The notes under the pieces are model-generated. The model saw nothing but the letters and a program-made list of their open reading frames with translations. It was not told the origin of the DNA and ran no database searches. This document shows positions 21,519-32,829 of a stretch of 64,000 bases of DNA, piece by piece (position 1 is the first letter of the stretch; each line of letters starts with the position of its first letter). A program made the translations under genes and the position numbers. Origin of the DNA: Sapria himalayana (taxonomy: Eukaryota > Streptophyta > Magnoliopsida > Malpighiales > Rafflesiaceae); NCBI GenBank assembly GCA_029783825.1, contig JAREIK010011453.1, positions 7,501 through 71,500 on the forward strand, read 5' to 3'.

Positions 21519-23908
21519 ATGGCTAATACTAATGAAGCTTATTTAAATTTAGAAAATAAAAATCTTATACAAAGATACGAGACTGCTGAAACTTGATTTC
21601 TTCAGTCGTCTCAACCTAGAGGTGTCAAACGGGCCGGCCCAGCAAGGCACGGCCCGTTTTTTAAATTCGGGCACGGCACGGCCCGTGGGCACGGCTTGGC
21701 TTGGCCAGGCGGCACGGGCGCACGGCAAGGTAGGGCAGGCAGGGCGGGGCGGGTCGGGTCTGTTTGGACCTGACCCGCGGTCTTTTTACCGGGGGTGGGG
21801 CCCGGTTGGGTCACGAGTCACGAGTCACGACTCACGACACGGCACGCGTGGCACGCCGCCAGTGCCACGCGTGCCTGCGTGAACCGGCACGGGATGGACC
21901 CGTGCCGGCGTGCCGGGCCAGGCACGGCATGGCACGTGCTTTGCTTCGCCCGGGCATGGTTTTTGAACGTGCCGGGCCGGCCCAGGCACGGCCGAACCGT
22001 GCCGTGCCTCGTGCAGGGCCGGGCCGGCCCGGCACGTTTGACACCTCTATCTCAACCCAAATATCTAAAAAATAAAAAACTAGGAGGACTTCTGTAGTTT
22101 GGACTCATTTTAATATAATAAAATAAAAAAAAATATTAAGGGTGAGGAAGAATAAATGATACTTTGCAAATATTTTATGAGAATTTTAACTTGTAAGAGT
22201 ACGTTTGAGACTAGATACCTTAAGATGCATGCTGAAATATGCACCAAAAAATATGGTGCATTAGATTCTAGATAAATCCAACTTAGTAGTGCATTTTTTG
22301 AGGTGAGATCGAGAGTTTACCCCCTTCATATATCGTAGCGAGTTGGTTAGAGAAGACATGACCAAACTTATCACATTGATGAGTCTTCTGGTCAGATCTT
22401 CAAAAGATCCAAGAATAGTGAACACCATGAAGACATATTTTCATCTTGCTTATCGTAGGATTCCTAGGTCCACATCTCGGAATGACATACTAAAAATTTT
22501 TAAGTTAGAAAAATAAATAATAATTAATGAATTTATGGTATATAGTGGAATGGTGTCCGTGACGTATGATATCTGGTCAAGCCATGATAATTTATCTTAT
22601 GCATGTCTCACCGCATACTATGTAGATTCTAAATGGATAATGAATAAAAAAAAATTTAGGATTTTTTGAGATTCTCCGTCCTCATGATGTCCCGACTATT
22701 TTTGAGTGTATGATGAAGATATTTAGAGAATATAAAATTTAAAATAAAATTTTTAGTATCACATTCGATAATATATCTAATAATGGAGTAGTGATTAATA
22801 TATTTGTTAGGAATATTAAAGATGTACCATTATGAGAGATTTTCCACGTCAGATGCATGTATCACGTGATTAACCTGATTAACATGGTAGTTTCTGTTTG
22901 TCTGCGAATCTTAAGAAGAAAAAATTCCAATCGGTTGTGAGACATCGTTGGAATTACACGTACCTGATGTTGAAGTTATTTGTTGGATACGAACACGTGA
23001 TATTCGACTACTCAATAGTAATAATAATGAATTTTTTATTGATGATAGTGATTGGGCTACAAGAATTTTATTTATGAAATTTTTAAACATTTTTTATGAC
23101 ACGACAAATATGTGTTCATTGGTTTATACTTTCACGACTTATATTGTACTCAAGTGCATATGCAACATTAGTAGTATTTTTAGGAAGTATCGAGCTGACT
23201 CGACCCTTAGCCATATGGTTGTAGATATGGAAACCAATTACTTAACATACTGGTTCACTATTTCATCTTTTTTTATCTCGCTACATGCATGGACCCTAGG
23301 GTTATGGGGGGAATGGATAGATAATATTTTGACTTACATTTCCTCGTGCATGAACCTGGAAGTCCAACCCGAAGGGTTCATTCATGAGAAGTTGACTGAC
23401 CTTTTCACATACTACTATACTAGGTATGGTGGTGGTAGTAGTGATATTGTGAGTACGGACATGGATACTATCTTCGGAGATGATAATTTATTTATTCAGT
23501 TAGCGAGCGGGAAACGATGAGGTGGACCGTTGTATAAGATCATGTTTTTTTGGTACTTAGAATCTTGATATATTATAGTGGTGAAAATCATATGAGTACA
23601 CATTTCCCATGCTATCTAGGATGATACGGGATCTACTGACTCCTCCGGTGTCGGGCATAGTATCAAAATTTATTTTTTCTATTGCAATAAATGTGATTTC
23701 GGATAAGAGATCGAGTCCAGATATTATTGAGGCCTTAGCATGCATGAAGAACTTGAAGGATTTGAGGTTTAGTATCCAGGATCATGTTGTGACAGTGATT
23801 ACAGCTACAACGAAAGCGGATGAGTTGATTACGGATGACGATGATCCATATGATAGTGATTTTGATGTTGCAGTTGAGGATGATCATGATATGCCGATGA
23901 ACGATTGA
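21519..23908 (+). pseudogene. hAT transposase (BED finger, RNase-H fold, dimerisation domain)
   Basis: The probable start is ATGGCTAATACTAATGAAGC at 21519. After the nested MITE, RRTSVVWTHFNII (22082 on) and LCKYF...LKMHAEIC form the BED zinc finger that binds the element ends. TYDIWSSHDNLSYACLTAYY (about 22565-22625) is the first catalytic-core block. FSITFDNISNNG and RCMYHVINLI are the second. The open frame 22948-23520 contains DWATRILFMKFLNIFYDTTN, the last core segment. The dimerisation domain follows at 23609-23790 (LLTPPVSG, ISDKRSSPDIIEALACM). An acidic tail ends at 23908. Several frameshifts and stops separate these blocks, so it is inactive, though the layout is nearly full length. 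Confidence 0.85.
21617..22049. mobile_element. hAT MITE nested in the hAT transposase gene
   Basis: Perfect 14-base inverted termini TAGAGGTGTCAAAC / GTTTGACACCTCTA. Perfect 8-bp duplication TCTCAACC at 21609-21616 and 22050-22057. Length is 433 bp, about 65-70% GC, rich in GGCACG words and GAGTCACGA repeats, and strongly palindromic. It interrupts the codons just before the BED finger. It has no coding capacity and depends on a hAT transposase in trans. The perfect duplication suggests a relatively recent insertion. Confidence 0.95.
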
Positions 23909-25257
23909 TGAGGTTGTCCGTTGCCACGCCACATGCCATTGCCACTTGATACCTCACGATTGATGATTGCAGGGTTACAACATGCTGATACCCGACCACG
24001 ACACTTATGTTACATTTATGCTCATGCTTATGAGTTTTGTGTTATTTTTGATTTTGATTCTTAATTTTGATATTTTGTTTTGTATGTTTTTTTATTTACA
24101 TTGTATTTTTTTGGTTTGGGATTGACCGATTGGACATTTAGTTTGTGTTTGGCTTTATAACTTTGTAATTTTTGTTAAAGAAAATTTATGTTTAATTTAT
24201 TTTTATGTTTAAAAATTTCATTAAAAATTCTAAACTTTAATTTTAATAAATTATAATCTAAATCTATTAATCTAATTAAACATAATTAAAACAAAAAAAA
24301 ATTAAACTTTATAACTATTCAACAATTTTTAAGTTACAATTTAAATATTTTTAAATATTATCTAATCTAATATATATTTTATAATTACATAAATATTAAA
24401 AACAATTTTTTTAAAATTTTTATTATAAACCGGCCTGTCCGGGCCTGACTCGACAAAGTACAATAACCAGCCATTCCGGCGGGCCTTGTCGGGCTTGGCC
24501 CGAAGAAACTGTGCCTGGCTAGGCACAACACGGAACAGTAACCATGCCGTGGCTGGCCCGGCATGGAAGCATGGCCGGGTTGACTAAAAATGGGCCAGGC
24601 TAGCTCGATACAGCCCATTTGACACATCTAGATTGAATCATTGAATTGTGAATCAATTCACATGAATCATTTTAATACCGATTCTCAATGGACAAAAATC
24701 CTCAAAAAGTCACAAAAATAAAAACCAAAATACCAAAAAAAAAGTATCAACTATATGAGTTAATTAACGTGAAAAAAAAATAATAAAAACATTTGGTATT
24801 ATGAATTCAACGTGAAAAAATAATAAAATACTAAAAAAGTCAAAAATAAAAATTAAAATACCAAAAAAAATTGTTAACTTGAGGAAATTGGAATTATTTA
24901 ACGTGGAAAAATATCACAAAATTTTGTTTTACGATTCGATTCTTAATTTTCGATTATTTAATCAAGTATTCTGATTCTCGATTTGAATTTCGATTTAATA
25001 ATTATAAAAATAATATATAGTTTATATGAGATAAACTAAAAGAATATAAATTATTCAATTATGTCTTTTTAATTTGATAAATCTAAAATATTTTTAAAAT
25101 TATATAAAATTTAAAATAATGAATAATTTATATGTGAAATAAAAATTTAAATAATTTTCTTGATAGATAAAAATTTATTTGATATATAAATCTGAATTTG
25201 GGAAAAAATTTTAATTTATTAAAAAATATCAACAATTTTATGTTATAATTTAATGGA

Positions 25258-25593
25258 ACAAATCTGATAATATAATTTATAAAATAATTTAAAATTATGT
25301 ATTTAATTATTTTTTTAATTTGATAAATCTCAAGTAATTTTATTTTGTATTTAATTATATATTTTTAATTTTTATACAAATTATGTTTTGATTATTATTG
25401 TTGGATGCATTAGTGTATGTAGGGTACAAATCAGATAATATAATTTATAATATAATTTAAAATTATGTATTTAATTGTCTTTTTAATTTGATAAATCTAA
25501 AATATTTTTATTTTGTATTTAAATATATCTTTTTAATTTTTATACAAATTATATTTTGATTATTATTGTTGGACGCATTAGTGTACGTAGGGT
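25258..25593. repeat. Tandem duplication, 2 x 168 bp
   Basis: Copies at 25258-25425 and 25426-25593 both begin ACAAATCNGATAATATAATT and end TTGGANGCATTAGTGTANG plus TAGGGT. They differ at only a few positions. Confidence 0.92.
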
Positions 25594-25599
25594 AAAATA

Positions 25600-26410
25600 C
25601 TAGATTGAGAGAGTGAAGTCAACAAAGTAAATATAATGTTGGTCCAATTTTAGTGGATGAGCTTGATTAAGATGATAAATGGATTACAGAAAAAGAAGAT
25701 CTATTTCTTCTGATTGATCTTTGTTGGCTTGAAGATAATGAACTATTCAATATAAATACTATTAGAGTTGTGCCATTCAAAGACCAATAAACTCAAGTAT
25801 CACCCGATAACATGATTTCTTCACAAATCTACAAAAGAAAACATAATGAATTAGCAAGCAAGTCCTCCAAACTTAAGCCATAAATTTGATTAATTTAATA
25901 ATGAACTTATAATGTTTATACATATTTAATAATTTATGTTAAGTTCAAGTAGAGGCAAAGGAAAAGAAATAATTTTAATTTATCACTAATTCATGAAGAT
26001 GAAGATTTGATTGAAATGAGAAGATTTGATTGAAATGAAAAGATTTGATAATTAAAATTTTCTTTCTGTTGATATATTAAATGATGATGATGGTGTAGAC
26101 ATTGAAGAGGATGATTTGAGTTAGAATATTAAAGTTTGAAATTAAATACTATTTTTTATTTATTTTCTAATTTATAGTTTTAGAACTATGATGGTAGTTC
26201 AATATATTTTTTATTGTTTTATTAAGTTATTGTTCACTATTTGAAGTATGAAAATAGATTTATGTAATTTTATTTTATTTTTAATACATTATAAAATAAT
26301 TATTAAATTATATTTGTCATCACAAAAGGCTTACGTCTCAATGTTTTAAGGCTTATTATTCGCTTCACAAATTTGAAAACGCCTTGTTTTATGCTTTTAC
26401 CTTTGAAAAC
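25600..26410 (+). pseudogene. hAT transposase C-terminus relic and right terminus
   Basis: Plus-strand translation gives DKWITEKEDLFLLIDLCWL and EDNELFNI, then a Lys-rich segment and an acidic end DDDDGVDIEEDDLS before a stop near 26125. This resembles the acidic C-terminal tail of a second type of plant hAT/BED transposase. The sequence to 26410 ends GCTTTTACCTTTGAAAAC, like the GC-rich MITE ends at 59434-60321. The 5' part was not found. Identification is from general family resemblance and is tentative. Confidence 0.4.
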
Positions 26411-27737
26411 ATTGATATATATATCATTAAATATTGTATATAATTTTTATCTATTAATAAAATATAATCAAATAAATAATATCAAATATAATGATTAAAT
26501 ATTATTAGTATTTCTTATCATCATAATTATTCAAAATTTAAAAATAAAATAATAAAATTTCAACAATCTAACATGTAAATTTTAAAATTCAAATTTCAAA
26601 TATATTCAATGAATCATAAAAATAAAATATATAAAATTATTATCTCTATCATTCTTTTCATTTTATTCTTGTTCTCTCTCTATCTCTCAATTTCATGACT
26701 TCATTTTTTTTAATAAATATGTTATCTTTTAATCTTTATCTTTCTTTCTTAATAAATAGATAGTCTTTTAATCCTTATTAATTAAAACAAAAATAAGAGT
26801 ATATTTAGAAATTGATAGTTTGACTTTGGTATTGTTTTGCTTGGGTTTGTTTTAGTTATTGTATAAATTCTAAGTTCCTCAGCTTAATTAGCTCTTGCAA
26901 CGTCTTTCATGTTAAATCATCACTCTCAGAAATCAATTTTTTTTTTGAGTATGTTCATCTTTCATTGTTTGCAATAATTATTTATTATTATTATTTATAT
27001 ATTTCAAGGAAATATGATCAATTATATGATATTAATTGTATTTTTTTTATCATTGTTAAGTTGTACTTAATGTAAATTAAATTATTCAAGAATTAATATT
27101 CTAACCCATTTCTCCTTTTATTATGAATATAGAAAAACAATTTCATGATTATATATTCAATAAAATAATTTTTTTAAAAAAAATTTAATTGTATTTATTT
27201 GTTCTAGTAACTTATTTTATTCAAATATATTTTAATTTTTTTCAAAATCAGATTTATATATTTACACATGTGTTGCACCTGCTGTGGAAAGTCATGTCCC
27301 ACATGAAAGAACTGCTAAGGAAGATAGGAAGGAGGCTAGAGAAGCATGTCCACCCAATAAAGTATAGACCCAAACTAACCATCCAAAAACATAAGAAGCT
27401 AAATGATTGTGTGTGGGGATGGAGAAACTGATGTTTGAGGTGTTGAGGTTTTTTTCTTTTCTTTTTTTTGATTTGTTTGGCTTAGAAACTTGGTGTTCCA
27501 AAAAAGAGGCAGTGAGTGAGTTTGAGTCTTGTCAAGGCTCTTGCCTTTTTTATCCTTGCTTTGTAAAAAAAATAATAGAAAGTGAAAATACATAAATCTC
27601 AAAAAAAATTTTTAGTTTCTCACCTCTCTCTTCTGTTTCTTCCTTTGGAGTCCACATTTGCTCGAAAAGGTGAATTTACAGTCATTACATTGGTCTTTCA
27701 TTCTCGATCTTACCTTCAAATCTCCTTACCAATTTTC

Positions 27738-28740
27738 ATGGCTTCTTCCATCAACACCCAAAGTTTCCAACAATAGCTTGATTCCCACTCTGATTCCCTC
27801 TCTGATTCCATCCATAACACACTGCAATAGTTCATTGGTAGCCATGGATTCTAAAATGGCTAACCTCCGTTCTGACACACGATTTATCTTCTTCCACCAC
27901 ATCACCTTCTCCTGGCCACGATCTGCTGCTTTGTCATCTTTGCTGCTTCACCCCGCATCCCATGAAACTGGATGCACCATTTTTTGATATCTCCAGCCTC
28001 TCAACTTGGCTTTTTCGCATTGATTTTTTTTATTTGATTTCACATAACACCAGATGACAATCACTTAGAGATAGTTACATTCCATTTGGACGTTCGTGCA
28101 GCCGCTTGGTTCCAATGTGCCCATCGAAACAATCTGTTCTCTTCGTGAAAAACTTCCTAATTGCCATACAACATCGGCTTGGACCATCTTTTTATGAAGA
28201 TGACGAGGGCAATCTTTCAAAGGTCATCCAAATAGGTTTGGTTGCAAATTTCCAAGCTCAATATTAGAACTGATGAACAATGTTACTTCTGTTTCTGAGC
28301 CCCTTCTTATTAGCTTTTTCATCACCAGCCTCCAACACGACATCCTTCGCGATCTTCAGTTCCATTGAACCTCGACCTAGATGGAGGTTTTCTCCACTGC
28401 CCGAGCTTATGCTGATTGCTTTGGCTACAGATCTCTTCCATGGCATTCATTGTCATCTTCATCAACAGCTTCTTGTCCTGTAGTGAGCCAAACCCAATCC
28501 CCATTTCTTGCTGGCCAAGTTTCTATATCTCGGTATTTCGAGATTTGATCCAACCCAACTACTTCACTCAACCAAAACCCTACCGTGAGCATGAATACGA
28601 CTTTGCCTCCACCCCATTCTCCTCCATCGCCACCAACACCCATTTTGCCAATCCGTTGCCTCACATCAATGGAGCTTCGTGACAAACGTGAGCAAGGGCA
28701 TTTGTTGCAACTGTGATGAAATGTTCAATCCAAGCTTTTA
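27738..28740 (+). pseudogene. Gypsy gag remnant of the second element
   Basis: Broken plus-strand frames from MASSINTQSFQQ give VTFHLDVRAAAWFQCAHRNN and the LPYNIG...RAIFQ region, matching the retrotransposon gag domain (L-x-GxAxxWFxW, then FG-x-SxYEDxxxxLxKLxQ). The segment ELRDKREQGHLLQL near 28672 is the lead-in to the zinc knuckle (LRxKREKGLCYNC). Stops and a frame change just before the knuckle remove function. The sequence then jumps to the middle of RT, so an internal deletion follows. Confidence 0.65.
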
Positions 28741-28745
28741 TTTTC

Positions 28746-29114
28746 GAAACAAATAACTACTGCTTCTTGGGTTGTGAGGAGGAAAACTCATGAAGGGCAC
28801 TTAGAGTTTCTCATGATGTTTTTTGGTTTGACAAATGTATCATCCACCTTTCAGGCAATAATGAACCAACTATTTTTTTCCTTTCTTCATAGGTTTGTTA
28901 TTATTTTTTTGATGATATTTTAATTTACAGCTCTTCCATAACTGAGCACTTGGGTCATTTAGACATAATATTGTACTATTATATTCATATTACTTTTATG
29001 TTAACTTTTCAAAATGTTTTTTTTGTGGCAAATCTTTAGACTACTTGAATCACATCATCTTTTTAACTGAAGTTCATGTTGATCCTAAAAAGATTGAATA
29101 TATGGTTCAATAAC
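28746..29114 (+). pseudogene. Gypsy RT fragment of the second element
   Basis: HEGHLEFLMMFFGLTNVSST matches the RT block HxGHYEFLVMPFGLTNAPST. FVIIFFDDILIYS-like codons at about 28893-28930, read with one frame change, form the catalytic DD box, and a stop follows. KSLDYLNHIIF and VHVDPKKIEYMVQ (29030-29110) are the thumb region. The first part of RT is absent. Coding continues at 30499 after the inserted hAT fragment. Confidence 0.75.
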
Positions 29115-29122
29115 CTATTTCA

Positions 29123-30490
29123 TTGGGGCAAGCATTTAGTTGAATAGTTCAATTTTGGTTTTTTTGTTCAAATTTTGGTTCAACCAAATAGATGAATAAT
29201 GCAACTGAACCAAATTGATTTTTTTTTTTTGGGTTTTTAGTTTAAAAATTGAAATATAATAATTTAGTTTTTGGTTTTTTGGTTGAAATCATTTTTAAAT
29301 TGGACATATGGATATTGGTCAAACCAACAGTTCAGTATCAATATCATAATTATATTAACCAATATGCTAATTTCTGTAGGCTACATTCACAACTCAAAAA
29401 TTAATTTAAATAAAAATTAATATAGGTCTAATTTCAATCCAATTCACTAATCTAAAATACATGGGTCAAATGATATTAACCATAGCCCATATCAATATCA
29501 TAATTATGTAGATGTCTAAATAGATGACCTAAGTAATATAAAGGTAATTAGATGAATCTAAATATAATGCACTAATATAAAAAAAATGAAATATAGTGCT
29601 GAAGACTGAAGTAAAATATTGAGCTTTCTCATAAGTTACAATCCATTTAACATAAATATCTTAAATTATAATCCATTTAACATAATTAAAATATAATCTA
29701 TTTAGTATAATTAATTAACAAAAATAATTCATTCAGCATTTATAATTAAAATACAAACATTGTTACATAAACTTTCAATTTCTAGCTTCCAACTTTCATG
29801 TCTTGTCATTTCTTATTAAAAAAAATATATTATATTAACTCAAACAATATATCAAAATATTTATGTTTGAAAAATTAATATATGAATAAAATTAAAATTT
29901 TAAAATTTACTCATATCATCCAAAATCAAAAGTGTAAAATACTTTCAATCTATTATATATCTATCATCATTGATTGCAATGAAGAAAATATTGCTAAATC
30001 TAAAAAATTTGAAAAAAAAAATTAACACTTTAACATTATCAAACATTATCATAAATAAAAAATAACTAAATAAAAAAATAGAGTAAATATATGTATATCT
30101 GCTTCAATTTTCTCAATATCTTGCCAATGTTCTTCTATATTAATTGGTGTCAATGAATTTCAAAGTTAATCTTGAAATCTTTTCCTAGTGCTAAATATAG
30201 ATTCTAAAGCATCAGTAGATATTTGAACCACCAACATATTATGAGCCATTTGTGATAATATAAGAAATTAAGAAGAATTATTTCTATCATGCCAAAATAT
30301 TAAAATCATTATCATTTTTAACATCTATATTGAGATACCTATTTAACTCTGATTTATTTTTTTCACTTTTAATATTATTCTTGAATTTTTTAAAGAGAAT
30401 TCGCCTCAAATATTTTACTTTGTTCTCTCTCCCAAATCTTTTCAGCATTTGCATTTGTTGAATCTGGAACATGTCTTTAATAACTATGAC
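29123..30490 (-). mobile_element. hAT fragment inserted in the Gypsy pol gene
   Basis: The insertion lies between CTATTTCA (29115-29122) and CTATTCCA (30491-30498), an imperfect 8-bp duplication. Removing it restores the Gypsy codons across the junction (WPISK then TVNQL). The minus strand at about 30110-30472 encodes a hAT dimerisation domain. No clear terminal inverted repeat is visible at TTGGGGCAAG / TAACTATGAC, so the ends may be eroded. Confidence 0.65.
30110..30472 (-). pseudogene. hAT transposase dimerisation-domain remnant
   Basis: The minus strand reads KSELNRYLNIDVKNDNDFNI then LAW (normally ELxxYLxExxxxxxxxFDILxWW). After a stop come LILSQMAHNMLVVQISTDAL and ESIFST (normally FPxLSxMARDxLxIPxSTVASESAFST), then LTPINIE. 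This is the C-terminal hAT dimerisation domain. Stops interrupt it. The N-terminal zinc finger and catalytic core are absent. Confidence 0.75.
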
Positions 30491-30498
30491 CTATTCCA

Positions 30499-31060
30499 AA
30501 ACTGTCAATCAATTGTAGGGATTTATAGGATTAATAATCTATTATCATCGATTTATTGCAAAGTGCGTCACCATTGCATCACCATTAACTGATCTATTGT
30601 GATGGTTTTCCTTTGAATAGACTCCAACTGCTAATTCTGCCTTTGAGGCATTGAAATGTTCAATGGTTGCAGCTCCAATTTTGTGTCCACTAGATTTTAC
30701 TCAAGAATTTTTGATTGTGACATATGCTTCTAGTGAGGGCATTGGTGCTATTTTAATGCAGCAGAGTCATCTGATAGCTTACTTCAGTCAAAAGTTAGGT
30801 ATTCAACTTCGTCACTCTTCGATCCACCCCAAAGAATTGCATGTAATCACTGAAGTTGTGCTTAATTGGTGCCAACACTTACTGGGTCAGTCTTTATTGA
30901 TTCGTACTGATCATTGGACTATTAAAGAGTTACTCCAATATGTCATTTAGACCCCTAACCAGCAGGCTTATTGTTTGCAAGCTGCTAGGCTTCCATTTTT
31001 GCATTGAGTATAAACCCAAAATAACCAACCCGTGTTGCTGATGCTCTTTTGCGTGCGCCA
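30499..31060 (+). pseudogene. Gypsy RT end and RNase H of the second element
   Basis: After the hAT insertion the frame resumes GFIGLTNYYRRFIAKCVTIA (normally GFLGLTGYYRRFI). ANSAFEALKCSMVAAPILCP follows, then the RNase H start LDFTQEFLIVTYASSEGIGA (normally LPDFxxPFxxETDASxxGxGA). After that come AYFSQKLG, HPKELHVITEVVLNW and LIRTDHWTIKELL. The first catalytic Asp of the TDAS motif is replaced (TYASS). Stops are present but the open block 30651-30950 is long. Confidence 0.8.
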
Positions 31061-32060
31061 GCTGAATGGGAGGATAAATATGATACTACACCCTCTACCT
31101 TCCTCTGATTTCTCGTCCCCTATGTCACTTTCTGGTTCAGTGCAAAGGAGAAAACATCTTTGATCCCTTCTTGCAATTCTTCCATATCAAACACCAGCAA
31201 GGAATCCTTAGCTTACCATACAAAGTTGTTCATTGTTTATTGATGTTTCAAGGGCGTTATGTCATCAACCCTAGTTCACAATTATGTAAGCTACTTATCC
31301 AGGAATTTCAAGACACCTCAAGTGCTGGGCTTGCTTGGATTAAACGCACCCTAACTCGATTGTCAGCAATTTTTTCTGGTCTAATATGTGACTGTCCGTC
31401 ATAGACCATATTCTAGCTTTCTTCTTACGCCAACAAGATAAATGCTCAATTCAAGCTCAGCTGGTCTTTTACTACCCTTGCTAATTCCCAAAGCAAGTCC
31501 GGGAAGATGTAAACATGAATTTTATCACTGGCCTCCCACCTTCAAAAGGATTTTCAGTTATTGTGTAATTGTGGATCGTCTAATCAAATCTGCCCATTTT
31601 GGGGCATTATCAAGGGATTTTACATCCAGTAAAGTGACTGAGTTATTTGTTGATATTGTGGTACATCATGTTTTTTCGCTTTCCATAATCTCAGATTGAG
31701 ACCCAATTTTTATGACCATACTTTGGAGGAAACTTCTTGAGTTGAGCGGCACTTAATCATCGATGAGTAGTGCATACCACCCACAAATAGATGGTCAGAC
31801 AGAGGTCTTCAATCGCACCCTTGAACAGTACTTACGAGCATTTACACAATGCCAACCACGTATTTGTGTGTCCTTTTTGAATTGAGCTGAATTCTAATAC
31901 AACACCAGCTATCCTAGTTGACTTAAAATGTCTTCATTTCAAGCCCTCTATGGCTACGCACTACCAATAGTTTTGCAATATACAAGAGATTCTATGACAT
32001 TCCAAGCACTTGACGAGGCTCTCGGCAACTGTGAGGAACTTCATCGTACACTTAAAGTCC
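31061..32060 (+). pseudogene. Gypsy integrase of the second element
   Basis: Pieces in shifting frames: MNFITGLPPSKGFSVI, then VDRLIKSAHFGALSRDFTSS and KVTELFVDIVV, then SIISD with a stop replacing the Arg of ISDRDPIF. ELSGT, SSMSSAYHPQIDGQTEVFNR, TLEQYLRAFT and MSSFQALYGYALP follow. These are the plant Gypsy integrase core with its catalytic Asp in the FITGLP and ISD blocks and the Glu in DGQTE. The zinc-binding region is only weakly visible (about 31250-31450). Stops and frameshifts inactivate it. Confidence 0.82.
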
Positions 32061-32085
32061 AACTTACTTACTGCTCAGCATAATT

Positions 32086-32440
32086 ATGAAAATTAGCTCT
32101 TATCGTCGGGAACTATATTTTGAACTGGGAGATATGGTACTGGTATATCTCCAGTCTTATCATCAACTCTCTGTCTTCCAAGGTTGTCACCACAAGCTCT
32201 GCAAACTTTATTATGGTCCATTCCAAATTTTGGAGTTCATTGGCCAAGTTGCTTTTTGTGTTGAGCTACATAACAGAATGGTATTCATCTATGGATAACC
32301 ATTGAGACAAGTCCCGATACAATGGGAAGGGGTTACTCTAGAGGAAGCCGCTTAGAAACCTTTTTGTGAATTCCGTCATCCCTATCCAACATTCCATCTT
32401 GAGGATAAGGTGACTTTTGAAGGAGGGGAAAATTATACAA
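32086..32440 (+). pseudogene. Gypsy integrase C-terminus and chromo-like tail
   Basis: KISSYRRELYFELGDMVLVY (normally HRRxLxFxVGDxVxxRL) is the GPY/F module, with YYGPFQILEFIGQVAF following. After a stop, IQWEGVTLEEA and FCEFRHPYPTFHLEDK match the tail WKGLxxxEATWExxxxFxxxFPxFxLEDK that many plant Gypsy elements carry in place of a classical chromodomain. It ends in FEGGENYTTI and a purine-rich tract (GAAGGAGGGGAAAA, 32418-32431), a plausible polypurine tract just before the 3' LTR. Confidence 0.75.
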
Positions 32441-32829
32441 CCATCACCTTTTAGTAGCATCCATTACATGACACATGTTTTGCACTTATTGTGGAGGGTC
32501 ATGTCTCACATGGAAGGAATTGCTAAAGAAGATAGGAAGGAGGCTAGAGAAGCATGTCCACCAAATATACCCAAATCAATGCATAGTCATAACATAATTC
32601 ACAATATAAATTTTTATAAATTTTTAGTACTAGATCCAAATATATCATACTATTTAGTTATAATTAATATAAATAAATTATCAGTTGAATATTATATATA
32701 TATAACTAAAAATATATAATAATTCTATTACACTAATTAACTAAATTGAATAACTAATTTTAAAGTTTATTTTTTTTTGTTTTATTGACAAATTTATAAT
32801 CAAAAATATCTCTTTCATACATGTACAAA

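Larger units (their letters stand above)
20656..24630 (+). mobile_element. hAT element, near complete, with nested MITE
   Basis: Left terminus TAGAGGTGTCAACC, right terminus TTTGACACATCTA. Flanks GACTGAAT (20648-20655) and GATTGAAT (24631-24638) are an 8-bp target duplication with one change. GC-rich subterminal regions (20656-21000 and 24420-24630) are full of CGTGCC/GGCACG words. The interior encodes a plus-strand BED/hAT transposase (21519-23908) with frameshifts and stops. A 433-bp MITE of the same terminal family is nested at 21617-22049. It belongs to the same family as 34112-39177. Confidence 0.88.
24639..27263. other. AT-rich region with degraded repeats
   Basis: Contains a 168-bp tandem duplication (25258-25593), a degraded hAT C-terminal coding region (about 25600-26125) and a hAT terminus near 26410. 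The remaining parts show nothing recognisable. Confidence 0.45.
27264..32567 (+). mobile_element. Second Ty3/Gypsy element, deleted and split
   Basis: A repeated LTR segment (27264-27360 and 32471-32567, both with ACTGCTAAGGAAGATAGGAA-like words and GAGGCTAGAGAAGCATGTCC) brackets gag, RT, RNase H, integrase and a C-terminal tail in Gypsy order. Protease and the first half of RT are missing between 28700 and 28750. A minus-strand hAT fragment is inserted at 29123-30490. Both LTRs are truncated: the 5' copy lacks about the first 37 bp and the 3' copy stops after about 135 bp. All frames are broken. Confidence 0.82.

Noticed and set aside
20124..22097. Pro/Arg-rich open frames on both strands
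   Set aside because: They result from GC-rich palindromic hAT termini and change frame between related copies.
26320..26410. A full hAT element ending here
   Set aside because: Only the right terminus and a C-terminal coding relic are visible. No left end could be paired with it.
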